In this document: positions 21,816 to 32,290 of the stretch, piece after piece
How the letters are laid out: every line of letters begins with the position of its first letter
How positions within the stretch are numbered: the stretch's first letter is position 1
Assembly: GCA_963682025.1 (NCBI GenBank)
Contig: OY821517.1
Span: 297,338,844 to 297,402,843, forward strand
Reading direction: 5' to 3'
DNA: 64,000 bases
DNA from: Cordilura impudica
Lineage: Eukaryota > Arthropoda > Insecta > Diptera > Scathophagidae
Made by a program: the position numbers and the translations under genes
The notes under the pieces: model-generated
Database searches by the model: none
Told to the model about the DNA's origin: nothing
What the model saw: only the letters and a program-made list of their open reading frames with translations

Positions 21816-23233
21816 ACTCCCCCCTTTAGATAAGAATTCTCCTGAATTCTTTTATTTAATTTTATAGTTATATATTTATGTTTAATAAAAATTATATTAA
21901 TGATAATAACTATTACAATTATAATTAATATATTGCAGCTGTATGTTACTTTTTGATGGTAATTTAAATTTTTTATATTTCTTATATTATATTGATGCTC
22001 TTTTTTAATTTGTTCAAATGAAATCTTATGTGTGAAATTTTGAGCTTTGTTTGTATTTTCAATTACTTGTCTTTCTTTTGTGGTTTCTGCAATATTTGAA
22101 AAATAATAATCGTTTATTTTAATTGAACAGTTGTTGAAATTGATTAAGTAATTTCCATTTAAAATATTTTTTTCATGATTACAAGTTTGGTTTATAGTAG
22201 TATTTAGTGCATTTTTAATTAAAATTGTATCAACATCTAGTTGTAAAATTTCCAAATCTTTATTTTCTATTAACTGACAATTCTTCTTTATTAAACAATG
22301 ATTACTTAATTTTAAATCTTTCAAGTGTTTGTTTTCTTCAAATTTATAAGTGTTATTTTGAAATTCGAAAATTTGTTCTGTGTTTGAATCTATTTCATTA
22401 AAATCAATATTTGGTAGTGGTACAATATATCTTAACTTAACTGTTATAGATGTTTTGGGTATTTTTATTCCAAAAATAAGATACGAATTGTTAAAATATC
22501 CGGTTCCAAATTGGATGTATTTTAATTTATTGTAATCAATTTCATATTTTCTTATTTCGTTACTAGTTAAGATACTTGGATGAACAATACCATATTTTGC
22601 AGACATTACATTGTCTTGTAAATGTTCTATTTTATTTTTTATTAATTGTATGTTTGTTAATTGTTCCAAATAAACACTTTTATTATCTTCTATTTCTAAA
22701 AATTTACTTATAGAATTTAATTCTTTTTCTATTTTCTTTCTATCATTTGATATGACATTTTTTAAATGTTCTAAAGTTATGTTAAAATAATCATTAATTG
22801 ATATTTGTTGGTCATTATTTTCTGTAAGTTCGTCTATATTTAGTAAGTGCTTTTGTATATTTTGTCTGTCCTCTTCGTCCATAGTACCAAATAACCATTT
22901 TGACATGGTTCCAATTCCGTTAATAACTCCACGTCTTTTTCTAGGTTGTCTAGGTATTAAAGTCATTAATTTATTTCTGGCATCTATTAGTTCCAATTCA
23001 AGTAAGTCTTTATTGTTCACTTTCATTAAAATTATGTTGTCTGTTAGTTTGTCCAAAATTTCTTCTATTTCGTTAAGATTAATTATGTGTAAGACTACGT
23101 TCGAATAGTGGACTATTTCTTGTTCCCGCATATATATGTCCGTATATCCTGTTTGGTCTGTTAATTGTCTTGTAGTTATTATTCCTCTAATTATCGGTAC
23201 CCATATCAATATCGTCAGCAGTATTGTCCAAGT
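21692..23233 (-). CDS. env: Errantivirus envelope-like protein (F type)
   Basis: Membrane fusion glycoprotein of the type shared by errantiviruses and baculovirus F. About 513 codons are open from a likely splice acceptor (TTTTCAG ending at 23234); this frame has no ATG at its start, so a spliced leader would have to supply it, as in gypsy env. A hydrophobic stretch of about 20 residues follows the acceptor and could be a signal peptide. A furin-like RQPRKRR site lies near residues 95-101, followed by the glycine-rich fusion-peptide motif (GVINGIG, then LFGTMD). A membrane segment lies near residues 430-449 with a cytoplasmic tail of about 64 residues. It overlaps the end of pol and ends inside the 3' LTR. 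No stop or frameshift was seen. Whether it is made or functional cannot be told. Confidence 0.85.
   Translation of the reverse strand, partial: TWTILLTILIWVPIIRGIITTRQLTDQTGYTDIYMREQEIVHYSNVVLHIINLNEIEEILDKLTDNIILMKVNNKDLLELELIDARNKLMTLIPRQPRKRRGVINGIGTMSKWLFGTMDEEDRQNIQKHLLNIDELTENNDQQISINDYFNITLEHLKNVISNDRKKIEKELNSISKFLEIEDNKSVYLEQLTNIQLIKNKIEHLQDNVMSAKYGIVHPSILTSNEIRKYEIDYNKLKYIQFGTGYFNNSYLIFGIKIPKTSITVKLRYIVPLPNIDFNEIDSNTEQIFEFQNNTYKFEENKHLKDLKLSNHCLIKKNCQLIENKDLEILQLDVDTILIKNALNTTINQTCNHEKNILNGNYLINFNNCSIKINDYYFSNIAETTKERQVIENTNKAQNFTHKISFEQIKKEHQYNIRNIKNLNYHQKVTYSCNILIIIVIVIIINIIFIKHKYITIKLNKRIQENSYLKGGVVTYLDKNKTIHKVDELVNKVNADSAPDKFDDFLNKIGQIK
21816..21828 (-). other. Polypurine tract of the errantivirus
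   Basis: In element sense AAAGGGGGGAGT stands directly before the 3' LTR start AGTTACAT. This is the usual place and composition for plus-strand priming. Confidence 0.8.
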
Positions 23234-26200
23234 CTGAAAATTTTAAAGATCGTTTGATATTACAATGATGTATTCTGTCTAACTTTGATTTTCTGTATCT
23301 AGGTTGTTCCTTATGTCTAACAGCTTTATAGTTTTTAACAAATCCTTCTTTTCTGTTTTCCGTATAGTCCTCCCTATGTTTGTTCAATCTGTTTATTATT
23401 TTTTTCTTGTTTTCTTCTAAATTCTTTCTAATTATGTTATTGTCAATTTTTCCCAAATGGACTTCACTAGGTGTATACTTAATGCTCGAATGATAGCGGT
23501 CGTTATAATTTCGAATTGCCCTCTGAATCAATTGTCTCGTCGGAATTTCCTTATCTGTTTTATACAATAACCTGAACTTCTCAGCAATTGTGTTGTGCAA
23601 ACGTTCTATGTCAGCGTTACCTGTGTGGCTATTGGGTTTAGTCATATGTAATTCAATGTTTTCCGTTTTTAAAAATTCTCCTATTCTGACGGCTTTAAAT
23701 TCGTTATCTGCCACTATCTTTTCGGGTTTTCCAATTTTAGCAAAATGATCTTCTAACTGTTCGATAATTGTTACGTGATTTCTATCGTTGAGCGGGTAAA
23801 CTGCTCCAAATTTTGAAAATTTATCAATTACTGTTAAAAAATGATTTCCTTTCATAACGTAAGTATCTATATGTATAATCTCATTTTTTCTTTTTGGTGT
23901 TTCTGTCATTGAAAATTTCGGTTTGATTGGTCTCCTATCGTACTTCACTTCTTGGCAAATTTCACACTGATTAATTACTATCTGAATCAATTCCATTAGT
24001 TTTGGAAAATATATTTTGTTTTTAATCTGATTATATGTTTCTATTATGCCTGAGTGCATACTTTCCCTAATATGGTAGAGAGATATTTGTCTAATGGCCT
24101 CTACTTCAGTTTCTATATCTTGTGCCCGCATAGTGCATTTAATAAATTCTATTTGTTTGTCGTTAGAGAACATTTCTATCAACTTTTCTTGAACTGCATT
24201 ATAACTATGTTCGGACAACTCCGAAAATATTCCTATTTTCCCTTTTGTAATATATTTTCTAAATATTTCTCCCATTCTATTAAAATCTGCCTCTGCTATA
24301 AAAATAGTTCTTTTGCCATGTAAAGTTTTAATTTCTTCAATCTTGTTATTTGTTAATACAATTTGTGTTTTATATTTGTTAACTATTTCCTCTTTTATAT
24401 AAAAATGATCCTGCAAATTCTCTTCCGCTGAATGAACTGTTGCCATAGATACATTGTCATCTTCTATATTGTTTATTATGTTAAAATCTGATTCATTATC
24501 TCCTTTATCCTGAAAATTTTTATTGTCTTCTTCCGTTTCCTCATAAACATTTTCTATTCTACTTAAAAAGTCTTCTACTTTGTTCTCCTTTCCCTTTATA
24601 TACTCTATCTCAAAGTCGTATTCTCCTAGTTTCAGTAACCATCTTTGATGTCTTGGAGACATATCTTTTCCTTTATATTTTGAATGCAAAAACTTGATCG
24701 GTTGATGGTCCGTTAGAATTTTAAATTTTCTGCCATAAAGATATGGTCGAAGGTAATTTACACTCCATAATATGGCTAAAAATTCTTTGTCTGTTGCCGA
24801 ATAGTTTATTTCGTGATTATTCAATGTCCTAGATGCAAAACATATTGGATGCCCTTCTTGTGATAAAACAGCGCCAATTGCGTAGTTAGAGGCCTCTGTT
24901 GTTAAAGTAAATTTCTTTTCAAAATTCGGATATCTAAGAATTGGATGTGACATAATCAGGGTTTTCAATTTTTCGAATGCTTCTATGTACGTTGGGTCTT
25001 TCATATTTATTTTTACACCTTTTTTCAAATATTTTGTTATCGGCTGTGCTACTTTAGCGTAGTCCCTAACAAATTTTCTGTAATAACCCGTAAGTCCTAA
25101 AAAACTTTTTATCTGTCTTTCAGTTTTGGGGATCTCTAACTCTTGAATAACTTTAATCTTTTCCGGATTCGGTTTTAGTCCCTCACATGTTAGAATGTGA
25201 CCTAAAAACTGAGTCTCCTTTTTCATAAAATTACATTTATCAATTTGTATTTTCAAATTCGTCTGTTCCAATACGTTAAATATGTCAGTTATAGCCTTCA
25301 CATGTTCTCTTAAAGAAGTACTAAATATGAGAATATCGTCAAGATATACTACGCAAGTTTTATTAATGTAGTCCCGTAATGTCTCGTTCATTAGTCGTTG
25401 AAAGGTCGCCGGTGCGTTTTTTAGTCCAAATGGCATTCGTATGAATTCATAAAGTCCCTGTGGTGTTACAAAAGCTGTTTTTCCCTATCTTGTTCCTCAA
25501 TCAAAATTTGATGATATCCTTTAGCTAAATCTAGTGTCGTAAAATACTGAGCTCGTCCTAGTTTGTCTAAAATGGAGTCTATATTTGGAAGAGGAAATTT
25601 ATCATCTATTGTCACCTCGTTGAGTTTTCTGTAATCAACTACAATTCTATATTTTTTCTGTCCTGAATTATCTACTTTTTTGGGTACTACTATCAAAGGA
25701 CTCGAATACCTAGAACTACTTTTTCTAATTATTCCCTGTTCTTCCATTTCTTTTATTTGTCTTCTAACTTCCTCTTCGTGTTGTGGAGGATATCTATATA
25801 ATTTAGAGTTTATCTGTTCATTAGTTGTCGTCCTTATTTCATGCTTTATGTCCATTGTGCTAGTCAACTGGTCTCCCTCCTTAAAGAATAAATTTTTAAA
25901 TCTTCTCAAAATGTTCGTTATTTCCCTACGTTCTTCTTCATTTAAATGTTCTAATTGAATCCTATCCCAATCGAACTCAATTTTCTCTAATACGCAAATT
26001 TCAACATTTTTATAAGGATTTTCTAAAAATTTACTAATTTTCCCATTAATAGAAATATATCCATCTATCAAATTTATTATTGTATAAAAACAGTTTAATA
26101 GGTCAGTCCCAATTATAAAATGGTATTTTCGACCTTTAAGTTCAGTAATTTTCCATTTAATTTTTGAATGAAATGGCAAATTAAATTCATTAGGTGCATT

Positions 26201-26362
26201 AGTTAGCGCCTCGTATCTAATTGTATCTTTCCCAGTTATTGTGCTAAAATTAATTGGTTCTTTTAATAAAATTTTTTCAAAATAATTTATATTTCTATCT
26301 ATTAAACTTATTCTTGCTCCCGTATCTATTAATGCAATGTACTTTATTTCATCAATCGTAAT
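23187..26362 (-). pseudogene. pol: Errantivirus pol (protease, RT, RNase H, integrase), one frameshift
   Basis: Pol polyprotein that makes and integrates the DNA copy. It opens in the -1 frame relative to gag, which ends at 26365. Order: protease with IALIDTGA (near 26315-26335), reverse transcriptase (VVDYRKLNE, MPFGLKNAPATF, VVYLDDILIF), RNase H (ASRTLNNHEINYSATDKEF), integrase with an HHCC finger (CEICQEV) and Asp, Asp, Glu blocks (IHIDTY, VADNEF, NADIERLHNT). The frame breaks at about 25478-25483, in a run of five A where neighbouring frames call for one more base; the upstream frame then stops at 25466. The RNase H block reads LTTEAS where family members usually have an Asp, a possible loss of a catalytic residue. 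The rest is open. Confidence 0.88.
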
Positions 26363-26364
26363 TT

Positions 26365-27669
26365 CTATCGTGGGTAGACAATCCGATGGGGTGTTCGAAA
26401 AAACTGATCCTGGCTTTGTCCGAGTTGACCTACGTTACATTGACATATGTTTGACTCAGAGTGTCCTGCCAATGGACCATTATCCTTCTCCCTACTGTCA
26501 TCTTCCATTGACCCGTTTTGGTTTTGCCAAGGTTGATCCAAGCGATATTGGCTGAATTTTTGCCTTGGGTTTCCTACCTGGGCGGATCTTTGGAAATTAC
26601 CCCGATTATTAAAGTTATTATAATTTATTTCCACATTATCTACTTCCATTTGTTCGGTTCGGTCCTGCCTAGGTTGATTCCAGCGATATTGGCCGGAATT
26701 TGGCCTAGGGTTTCCCACCTGAGCGAACTTCTGGAAGTTATTCAACATATTATTGTTATTACTGTTATTTTGAAGTCTATAACGTCCCGAGTTATTAAAG
26801 TTCCTGTTATTGTCAAAGTTATAGTTATTGTTGTTAACGTTATTTCTTCTAAAATCATTCCGTTCCAGGTAATTTTGTTGATTGTATCCCTGATTAAAGT
26901 TACTATTATAATTCGTCCGTTGGTTATAGTTGTTTCTATTCTGTGTCCGATTTTGTCTAAATGCTATGTCCTCTTTAACCCTAAATTTTCTATATTCCGG
27001 TCGAATACAACTATCCTCAAATCTTCTTCTAGTCATTATGTCTATAATATTCCCTAAATCTCGTTCGTCGTAGATTTTGTCTAGTAAAATTCCTTGAGTT
27101 ATTTCTTTAGCTGTATTAGCCAGTAAACTATCTATGTTAGTTAAATCAATACAATGGTCACCACGATAGTAAGCAATTAACTCATCTGACTTATATTTAA
27201 TATTTTGTAATTCTAATGCTAATTCACTTACATTATTTACTTTTAAATTATTTATCCTCTTGTAGATATGGTGTGGTTCCGTGTCAGGTCGGTATCTTAG
27301 TTTCAGCACTTTCTTTATTAATTCCCAGTCATCAGGCTGTTGAATATTTATAACGGTGTTCTTTGCTTCGCCTTGGATATTTCTGTAGAATATTGCTTTA
27401 ACTGCTTCTTTTTTTGAGTCCTCCCTGTTGATTGTTGATAAAAAGTATTCTGCACTACTTATGAAGGAATTTATAGTTATTTCGTTTGATCCTGTGAATA
27501 CCGGTAAGTGGGATACATTTTTAAATATGGAATTTGTGTCATGGATATTAGGTGGCTGATTTCTTTGGAGTTCTATGTAAGCGTTCCGCAATTGTTCTAA
27601 TTGCTGTTCTCTCCTAGCTAATTCCTCTACCAATTCCAATGGGGGTATATGAGCCTCTTCCTGAGCCAT
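26365..27669 (-). CDS. gag: Errantivirus Gag
   Basis: Structural protein of 434 residues starting MAQEEAHIPP at the ATG 27667-27669. The N-terminal half has a mixed-charge, mostly helical look with LPVFTGSNEITI. Then comes a basic stretch (RRRFEDSCIRPEYRKFRVK), followed by a long Asn/Gln/Arg-rich tail with near repeats (AQVGNPRP...QYRW, AQVGNPRQ...QYRL). No CX2CX4HX4C zinc knuckle is visible, as in other errantivirus Gag proteins. Pol follows in the -1 frame with very short or no spacing, so ribosomal frameshifting is likely, but I did not find a convincing slippery heptamer. Intact. Confidence 0.88.
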   Translation of the reverse strand: MAQEEAHIPPLELVEELARREQQLEQLRNAYIELQRNQPPNIHDTNSIFKNVSHLPVFTGSNEITINSFISSAEYFLSTINREDSKKEAVKAIFYRNIQGEAKNTVINIQQPDDWELIKKVLKLRYRPDTEPHHIYKRINNLKVNNVSELALELQNIKYKSDELIAYYRGDHCIDLTNIDSLLANTAKEITQGILLDKIYDERDLGNIIDIMTRRRFEDSCIRPEYRKFRVKEDIAFRQNRTQNRNNYNQRTNYNSNFNQGYNQQNYLERNDFRRNNVNNNNYNFDNNRNFNNSGRYRLQNNSNNNNMLNNFQKFAQVGNPRPNSGQYRWNQPRQDRTEQMEVDNVEINYNNFNNRGNFQRSAQVGNPRQKFSQYRLDQPWQNQNGSMEDDSREKDNGPLAGHSESNICQCNVGQLGQSQDQFFRTPHRIVYPR

Positions 27670-27728
27670 TCTTCGTCTTCTTTGGTCAAAGTTTTGTTCT
27701 CTTTGAGTTTTCCTAATTTTGCCTTTTT

Positions 27729-27985
27729 GTTATTACTATATGTTTTTGTGGTGTTAACTCTTCAGTTTTCACTGCACTGCTATAGTTTTTGTTATAATTT
27801 TGTTCTTTTCCCGTGGTGTTAGCTCTTTAGCGTTCACTGCACTGGTATAGTTTTTGTTATAATTTTGTTCTTTTCCCGTGGTGTTAGCTCTTTAGCGTTC
27901 ACTGCACTGGTATAGCTTTTGTTATAATTTTGTTCTTTTCCCGTGGTGTTAGCTCTTTAGCGTTCACTGCACTGGTATAGTGTTT
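27729..27985 (-). repeat. 65-bp tandem repeats in the errantivirus leader
   Basis: Three near-perfect copies start at 27791, 27856 and 27921 and a diverged one at about 27729. Each contains GTTCACTGCACTGGTATAG. They lie between primer site and gag, the position of the Su(Hw) insulator repeats in gypsy. The core TTCACTGCACTGG resembles the Su(Hw) site only partly. Confidence 0.85.
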
Positions 27986-28061
27986 ATTTTTATTTAAAAT
28001 GCTTTTGTTATTTATTTCAACAAAACGTATGTTCGTATCACTGGATCCGTTATAAAAAACT

Positions 28062-28080
28062 GATCCTACCGACTGCGCCA
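28062..28080 (-). other. Primer binding site, tRNA-Ser
   Basis: In element sense TGGCGCAGTCGGTAGGATC follows the 5' LTR directly. The first 11 bases complement the 3' end of an insect serine tRNA, as in 17.6 and 297. Confidence 0.85.
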
Positions 28081-28524
28081 AATAAATACTTAATACAGAC
28101 AATTAGGTTTTTTAAAAAGAAAACGACTTTATTGTTTAGCTGGAAGAATTAGACTGATTTTACAAAAGTGATTTTTCTTATCCATAACTTATTGCTAAAC
28201 TTAATTGTCATCAATAATTTGTTTATTAACTTTATTGCGGAAGTTACACTTCAGCATTTTTCTTATCCATAACTTATTGCTAAACTTAATTGTCATCAAT
28301 AATTTGTTTATTAACTTTATTGCGGAAGTTACACTTCAGCATTAAAATGTTTTTAATTTGTAATTATGATTTCACAACTTTTATTTTCATAAATATGCAT
28401 TTATTTAATTTGCCCTATTTTATTTAGGAAGTCGTCGAACTTGTCTGGAGCTGAATCAGCATTTACCTTGTTTACAAGTTCGTCGACTTTATGTATAGTT
28501 TTGTTTTTGTCTAAATATGTAACT
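28081..28524 (-). repeat. 5' LTR of the errantivirus
   Basis: 444 bp; matches the LTR at 21373-21815 apart from one extra T, including both copies of the internal 84-bp duplication. It should hold the promoter. No TATA box was assigned. Confidence 0.92.
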
Positions 28525-28814
28525 CGCGTTTGGCAAACACACCTGTGCTGCCGCGCAGCTGTTGCCAACTTATTTTGAAAAGAATACTCATTTTAAATGC
28601 ATTTATTGTTGGACATACTATATATTGAGAGCAGTATGCAAATGTTTACTAAAATAAATGTTTAACAAAATTCATTAAATAAAAATATGTAAAAATTTAA
28701 GAATGAATTTGGGGAGTAAGTACATTTTTAATTTCGATTAAAAAAAATGGGGAATTTGTTCATTTCTTTTGGGTACCTTTTTTTTAAATTTGGGGATTTG
28801 TTCACCGTGTAGTT

Positions 28815-30172
28815 ATTTCCGTGTAACCCAAATTTCAGAGAAATCCATTGAAAAGTACAAATTTGTATAGGGAAGAAATATACCACACAACAAAATATGA
28901 ATTTTATAAGAAAATTGGGCGTAAAAGTAGGCGTGGTCGGTAAAAATCATATAGCGACCTTCCCTGGAATATGTACTAAATTTCGAAGTAAGCCATTGAA
29001 AAATAAAAGTTTTTATAGCAATCAAATAAAGAAACAAATAAAAGGAAAAAAAAAGTTTTATATACATAGAAGTTGGCGCAAAGTAGGCGTGGCCTGTAAG
29101 AAGCATATGGTGATCTTCCCTGCAGTATACAGATCGTGTGACCAAATTTTAGACATTCCTTGAAAAATAAAAATTTCTATAGTGAACATATATACAAAAA
29201 ACAGAAAATTAATTTTGTATAAAAAGCGGGCGTAGAAGTAGGCGTGACCGGCAAGAATCATGTGGCGACCTCTCTGGAGTACAGAGATCGTGTGTAGCAA
29301 ATTTTAGTGAAATCCGTTAAAAAAAAATGTGTAGCGAACAAATGTACCAAAAAACAGAATATGAATTGTATACAAAAAGTGGGCGTAATAGTAGGCGTGA
29401 CCGGTACGAAGAATATGTCGACTTTCCCTGGAGGAGAGAGATCGTGTTTACCAAATTTCAGAGAAATCGGTTGAAAAATAAAAATTTGTATAGCGAACAC
29501 ATATACCAAAAAACAAAATGAATTGTATACAAAAAGTGGGCGTTAAAGTAGGCGTGGCCGGTACGAAGCATATGGCGACCTTTGGTGGAGTACAGAGGTC
29601 GTGTGTACCAAATTTCAGAGAATTCCGTTGAAAAACAAAAATTTGTATAGCAAACAAATATACCAAAAAGCAGAAAACGAATTGTATACAAAAAGTGGGC
29701 GTAAAAGTAGGTGTGGCTGCAAGAATCACCCGGTGACCTGGCCTGGGGTACAAAGATCGTGTGTACCAAATTTCAGAGAAATGCGTTGAAAAATAAAAAT
29801 TTGTATAGCGAACAAATATACCAAAAAGCAGAAAATGAATTGTGTATAAAAAAATGGGCGTAAAAGTAGGCGTGGTCGATAAAAAGTATATGGCGACCTT
29901 AGCTGGAGTACAGGGATCGTGTGTACCGAATTTCAGGGAAATCTGTTAAGAAATAAAAATTTGTATAGTGAACAAATATGAATAAAACAGAAAATGAATT
30001 TTACATAAAAAGTGGGCGTAAAAGTAGGCGTGGCCGGTAAAAAGTATATGGCGACCTTTCCTGGGGTATAGAGATCGTGTGTACAAAATTTCAGGAAAAT
30101 CCGTTGAAAAATAAAAATTTGTATAGCGGTCAAACAAACAAACAAACAAACAAACAAACAAACAAACAGAAA
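28815..30172 (+). repeat. Tandem array S1, about eight units, with (CAAA)n end
   Basis: Unit starts at about 28917, 29072, 29226, 29380, 29536, 29695, 29854 and 30012, a period of 154-159 bp. The array closes with (CAAA)n at 30130-30168. It is highly similar to 19130-20337. Confidence 0.9.
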
Positions 30173-30190
30173 ATGAATTTTATATATATA

Positions 30191-30792
30191 GATTACTAAC
30201 GTTTTTTTAAGTGTAAATATTCATTGGGTGTAAGCAAATTTGACAGCTAAAAATTTGATTTTACTATTTTTTTAAGGTAAATTTTTTTTTTGATGTGTAA
30301 ACATCTATAAGCGCAGGGGGGTTAATTTCTATTTCACAATACAATCACAAAAACAGCGTAATATGTGAGCGTAACATGTTACGCTGTGAGCATGAAGACA
30401 AATCGGTGCGACTTATGATTGTTTGGTGAAAAAATTATGATATAAAATTGTTTCAGCTAATTTAACAACCCTTTGCTGTAAAACGACAAAAATTTCACAT
30501 TATAAACGTATAACATATACATAATTCAACAACCCCACAAGTATATAAGTGATGCATAGATGACGCTTTCTGTGTGATTTTAAAAAAGTGACATAAAAAA
30601 ATCTTTAATTACTAGATGTTTACATATCTCCCCTGTAATCGGCCTCACATTTTTTTTTTGTGTGTAGACATCAAAAAAAATCCCATTATTACAAGAAATG
30701 CTTATAATTATTATTATAATCCAAATATGAAATTTTTTAATAAACAAATAATCTAACCCATAAAAACATAATTAAAACTCTTTTTTTCCTTA
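30191..30792. other. No gene; contains an 18-bp perfect palindrome
   Basis: AT-rich. AGCGTAACATGTTACGCT at 30368-30385 is a perfect palindrome. TGTAAACATC near 30295 and TGTAGACATC near 30663 look like ends of a small repeat. Nothing coding. Confidence 0.45.
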
Positions 30793-31711
30793 TAAAGGGT
30801 GATTTTTTAAGAGCTATAGGAAAGTTTTCAAAAATAAAAATACATAAAATTCAGAAAAATGCATGAAATCTTTATTTGAATCGATAGTACGGTCCATATA
30901 ATTTAATGTTTGAAGATTATTGCATGCAAATATTGACCGTGACTGCGCCTCAAATGGTCCATCCGCTTAGTCCAATTTTGGCATACTCTTTCCAACATTT
31001 CGGCCGGTATCTCACGAATAAATGCTTCAATGTTGTCTTCCAATGCGTCAATTGAAGCGGGATTGTCTGTACAGACATGAGCTTTAACATAGCCCCACAA
31101 AAAATAGTCTAAAGGCGTTAAATCGCACGATCTGGGCGGCCAATTGACCGGTCCCGAACGTAAAATAAAATGTTCACCGAACTCGACTCTCAATAAGTGC
31201 ATTGTTGCGCGTGCTGTGTGGCATGTGGCAACGTCTTGTTGAATCCACATGTCATGCAAGTCAAGCTCTTGCATTTTGGGCAAAAAAAGTTGGATATCAT
31301 CTCTCGGTAGCGTTCACCATTCACAGTTACGTTACGATTCACATCATCTTTGAAGAAATACGGTCCAATGATGCCACCAGCCCATAAACCGCACTAAACT
31401 GTGACTTTTTCTGGATGCATTGGTAGCTCTTCCAATGCTTCTGGCATTCATTCGGGAGTCGATTTTGGAGCTTCAGTGGGTCGATAAAACTGACCATAAA
31501 ATGGAAGAAGCGCGCGATGAACTTTCTTAACAGAGCACGCATTTTGATAATAAAATTCAATAACTTGCAAGCGTTGTTCGTCTGTAAGACGATTCATGGT
31601 TAAATTATAGACCAAACTGAATATGTTTGACAATGAAACAAAACACGAAAGGTGCGTCAGCTGTTTAAACCAGTGTTGCCAAAAAGGCAATAGCTAAAAA
31701 ATCACCCTTTA
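30793..31711 (-). mobile_element. Mariner-family element, DD41D 'rosa' type, internally deleted
   Basis: TA on both sides (30791-30792, 31712-31713) and inverted ends TAAAGGGTGATTTTTTA, 17 bp and perfect. At 919 bp it is shorter than an autonomous mariner of about 1.3 kb. Confidence 0.88.
30903..31597 (-). pseudogene. Mariner (DD41D) transposase relic
   Basis: Cut-and-paste transposase acting at TA. The N-terminal start is MNRLTDEQRLQVIEFYYQN with the helix-turn-helix region (ATG at 31597). The middle, with the second HTH and first catalytic Asp region, is deleted. The rest resumes at LPMHPEKVTV, followed by a stop and a frame change. The C-terminal half reads MWIQQDVATCHTA and DLTPLDYFLWGYVKAH. 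Forty-one residues separate the Asp of QQD from the Asp of LTPLDYF, which marks the DD41D rosa family of the Tc1/mariner group. Inactive. Confidence 0.88.
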
Positions 31712-31715
31712 TATG

Positions 31716-32290
31716 AGCTCTGATTCCCTCCGTGACTGTGCGTGACTTTACGTGACTATTTCAAAATTAATCGGTGGTCACAGCAAGAGTATGGACCAAG
31801 TTTCAGATTGTTTGGATGAGGAGAAATGGGTTTTAATCACTCCGTGACTGTGCGTGACTATGTCAAAATTAATATTTTTTCACAGCAAGTCTATCGACCA
31901 TGTTTCAGATCGATCGGATAAAGGGAAATGGGATTTAAATCACTCCGTGACTGTGCGTGACTATGCGTGACTGTGCGCGATTTAACCTTTCTTTACAGCA
32001 AGTATTTCGACAAAGTTTCAGATTGATTGGTTGTGGGGAAATCCGTTTTAAATATCTACTTGACTGTGCGTGACCATGCGTGACGGTGCGTGAATAAGTC
32101 AAAGATAATATTTTTTTCACAGAAAGTGTATGGACCAAGTTTCCGATCGATCGATGAGGGGAAAAGACATTTAGTTCACTACGTGACTGCCCCAAAATTA
32201 ATCTGTAGTCTCAGCAAGACTATGGACCAAGTTTCAGATCAATTGGATAAGGGGGAATGGGGTTTCCCCACGACAGACAGACAGACAGAG
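31716..32290 (+). repeat. Tandem array S4, about 105-115-bp units
   Basis: About five units with CTCCGTGACTGTGCGTGACT, CAAAGTTTCAGAT and GGGGAAATGGG, ending in (GACA)n near 32272. Related to 4085-4350 and 34600-34740. Confidence 0.75.

Larger units (their letters stand above)
21372..28524 (-). mobile_element. Errantivirus (gypsy-type LTR retrotransposon with env)
   Basis: A complete LTR element on the minus strand: LTR, tRNA-Ser primer site, leader with 65-bp repeats, gag, pol, env, polypurine tract, LTR. The target duplication CGCG flanks it (21368-21371 and 28525-28528). The two LTRs appear identical by eye except for one T in a T run, so insertion is recent. Only one disabling change was seen, a frameshift in pol. 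The Ser-tRNA primer site and F-type env point to the 17.6/297-like branch of insect errantiviruses (inference). Confidence 0.93.
20361..30190 (+). repeat. Composite repeat R1, unit 2, split by the errantivirus
   Basis: Same order as unit 1: CTAGCTG start, GC-rich array (20885-21371), linker from 28525, S1 array (28815-30172) and TATATATAGA end. Taking out the 7153-bp insertion and one 4-bp target copy leaves about 2.67 kb, equal to unit 1. Confidence 0.85.

Noticed and set aside
26365..26400. GTTTTTTCG as gag-pol slippery site
   Set aside because: It does not fit the X-XXY-YYZ rule in the gag frame well, and no downstream structure was found; the overlap itself is kept, the site is not called.
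19130..30172. Regular direct repeats that might suggest a CRISPR array
   Set aside because: Units of about 159 bp without unique spacers, in a eukaryotic context; it is tandem satellite-like DNA.
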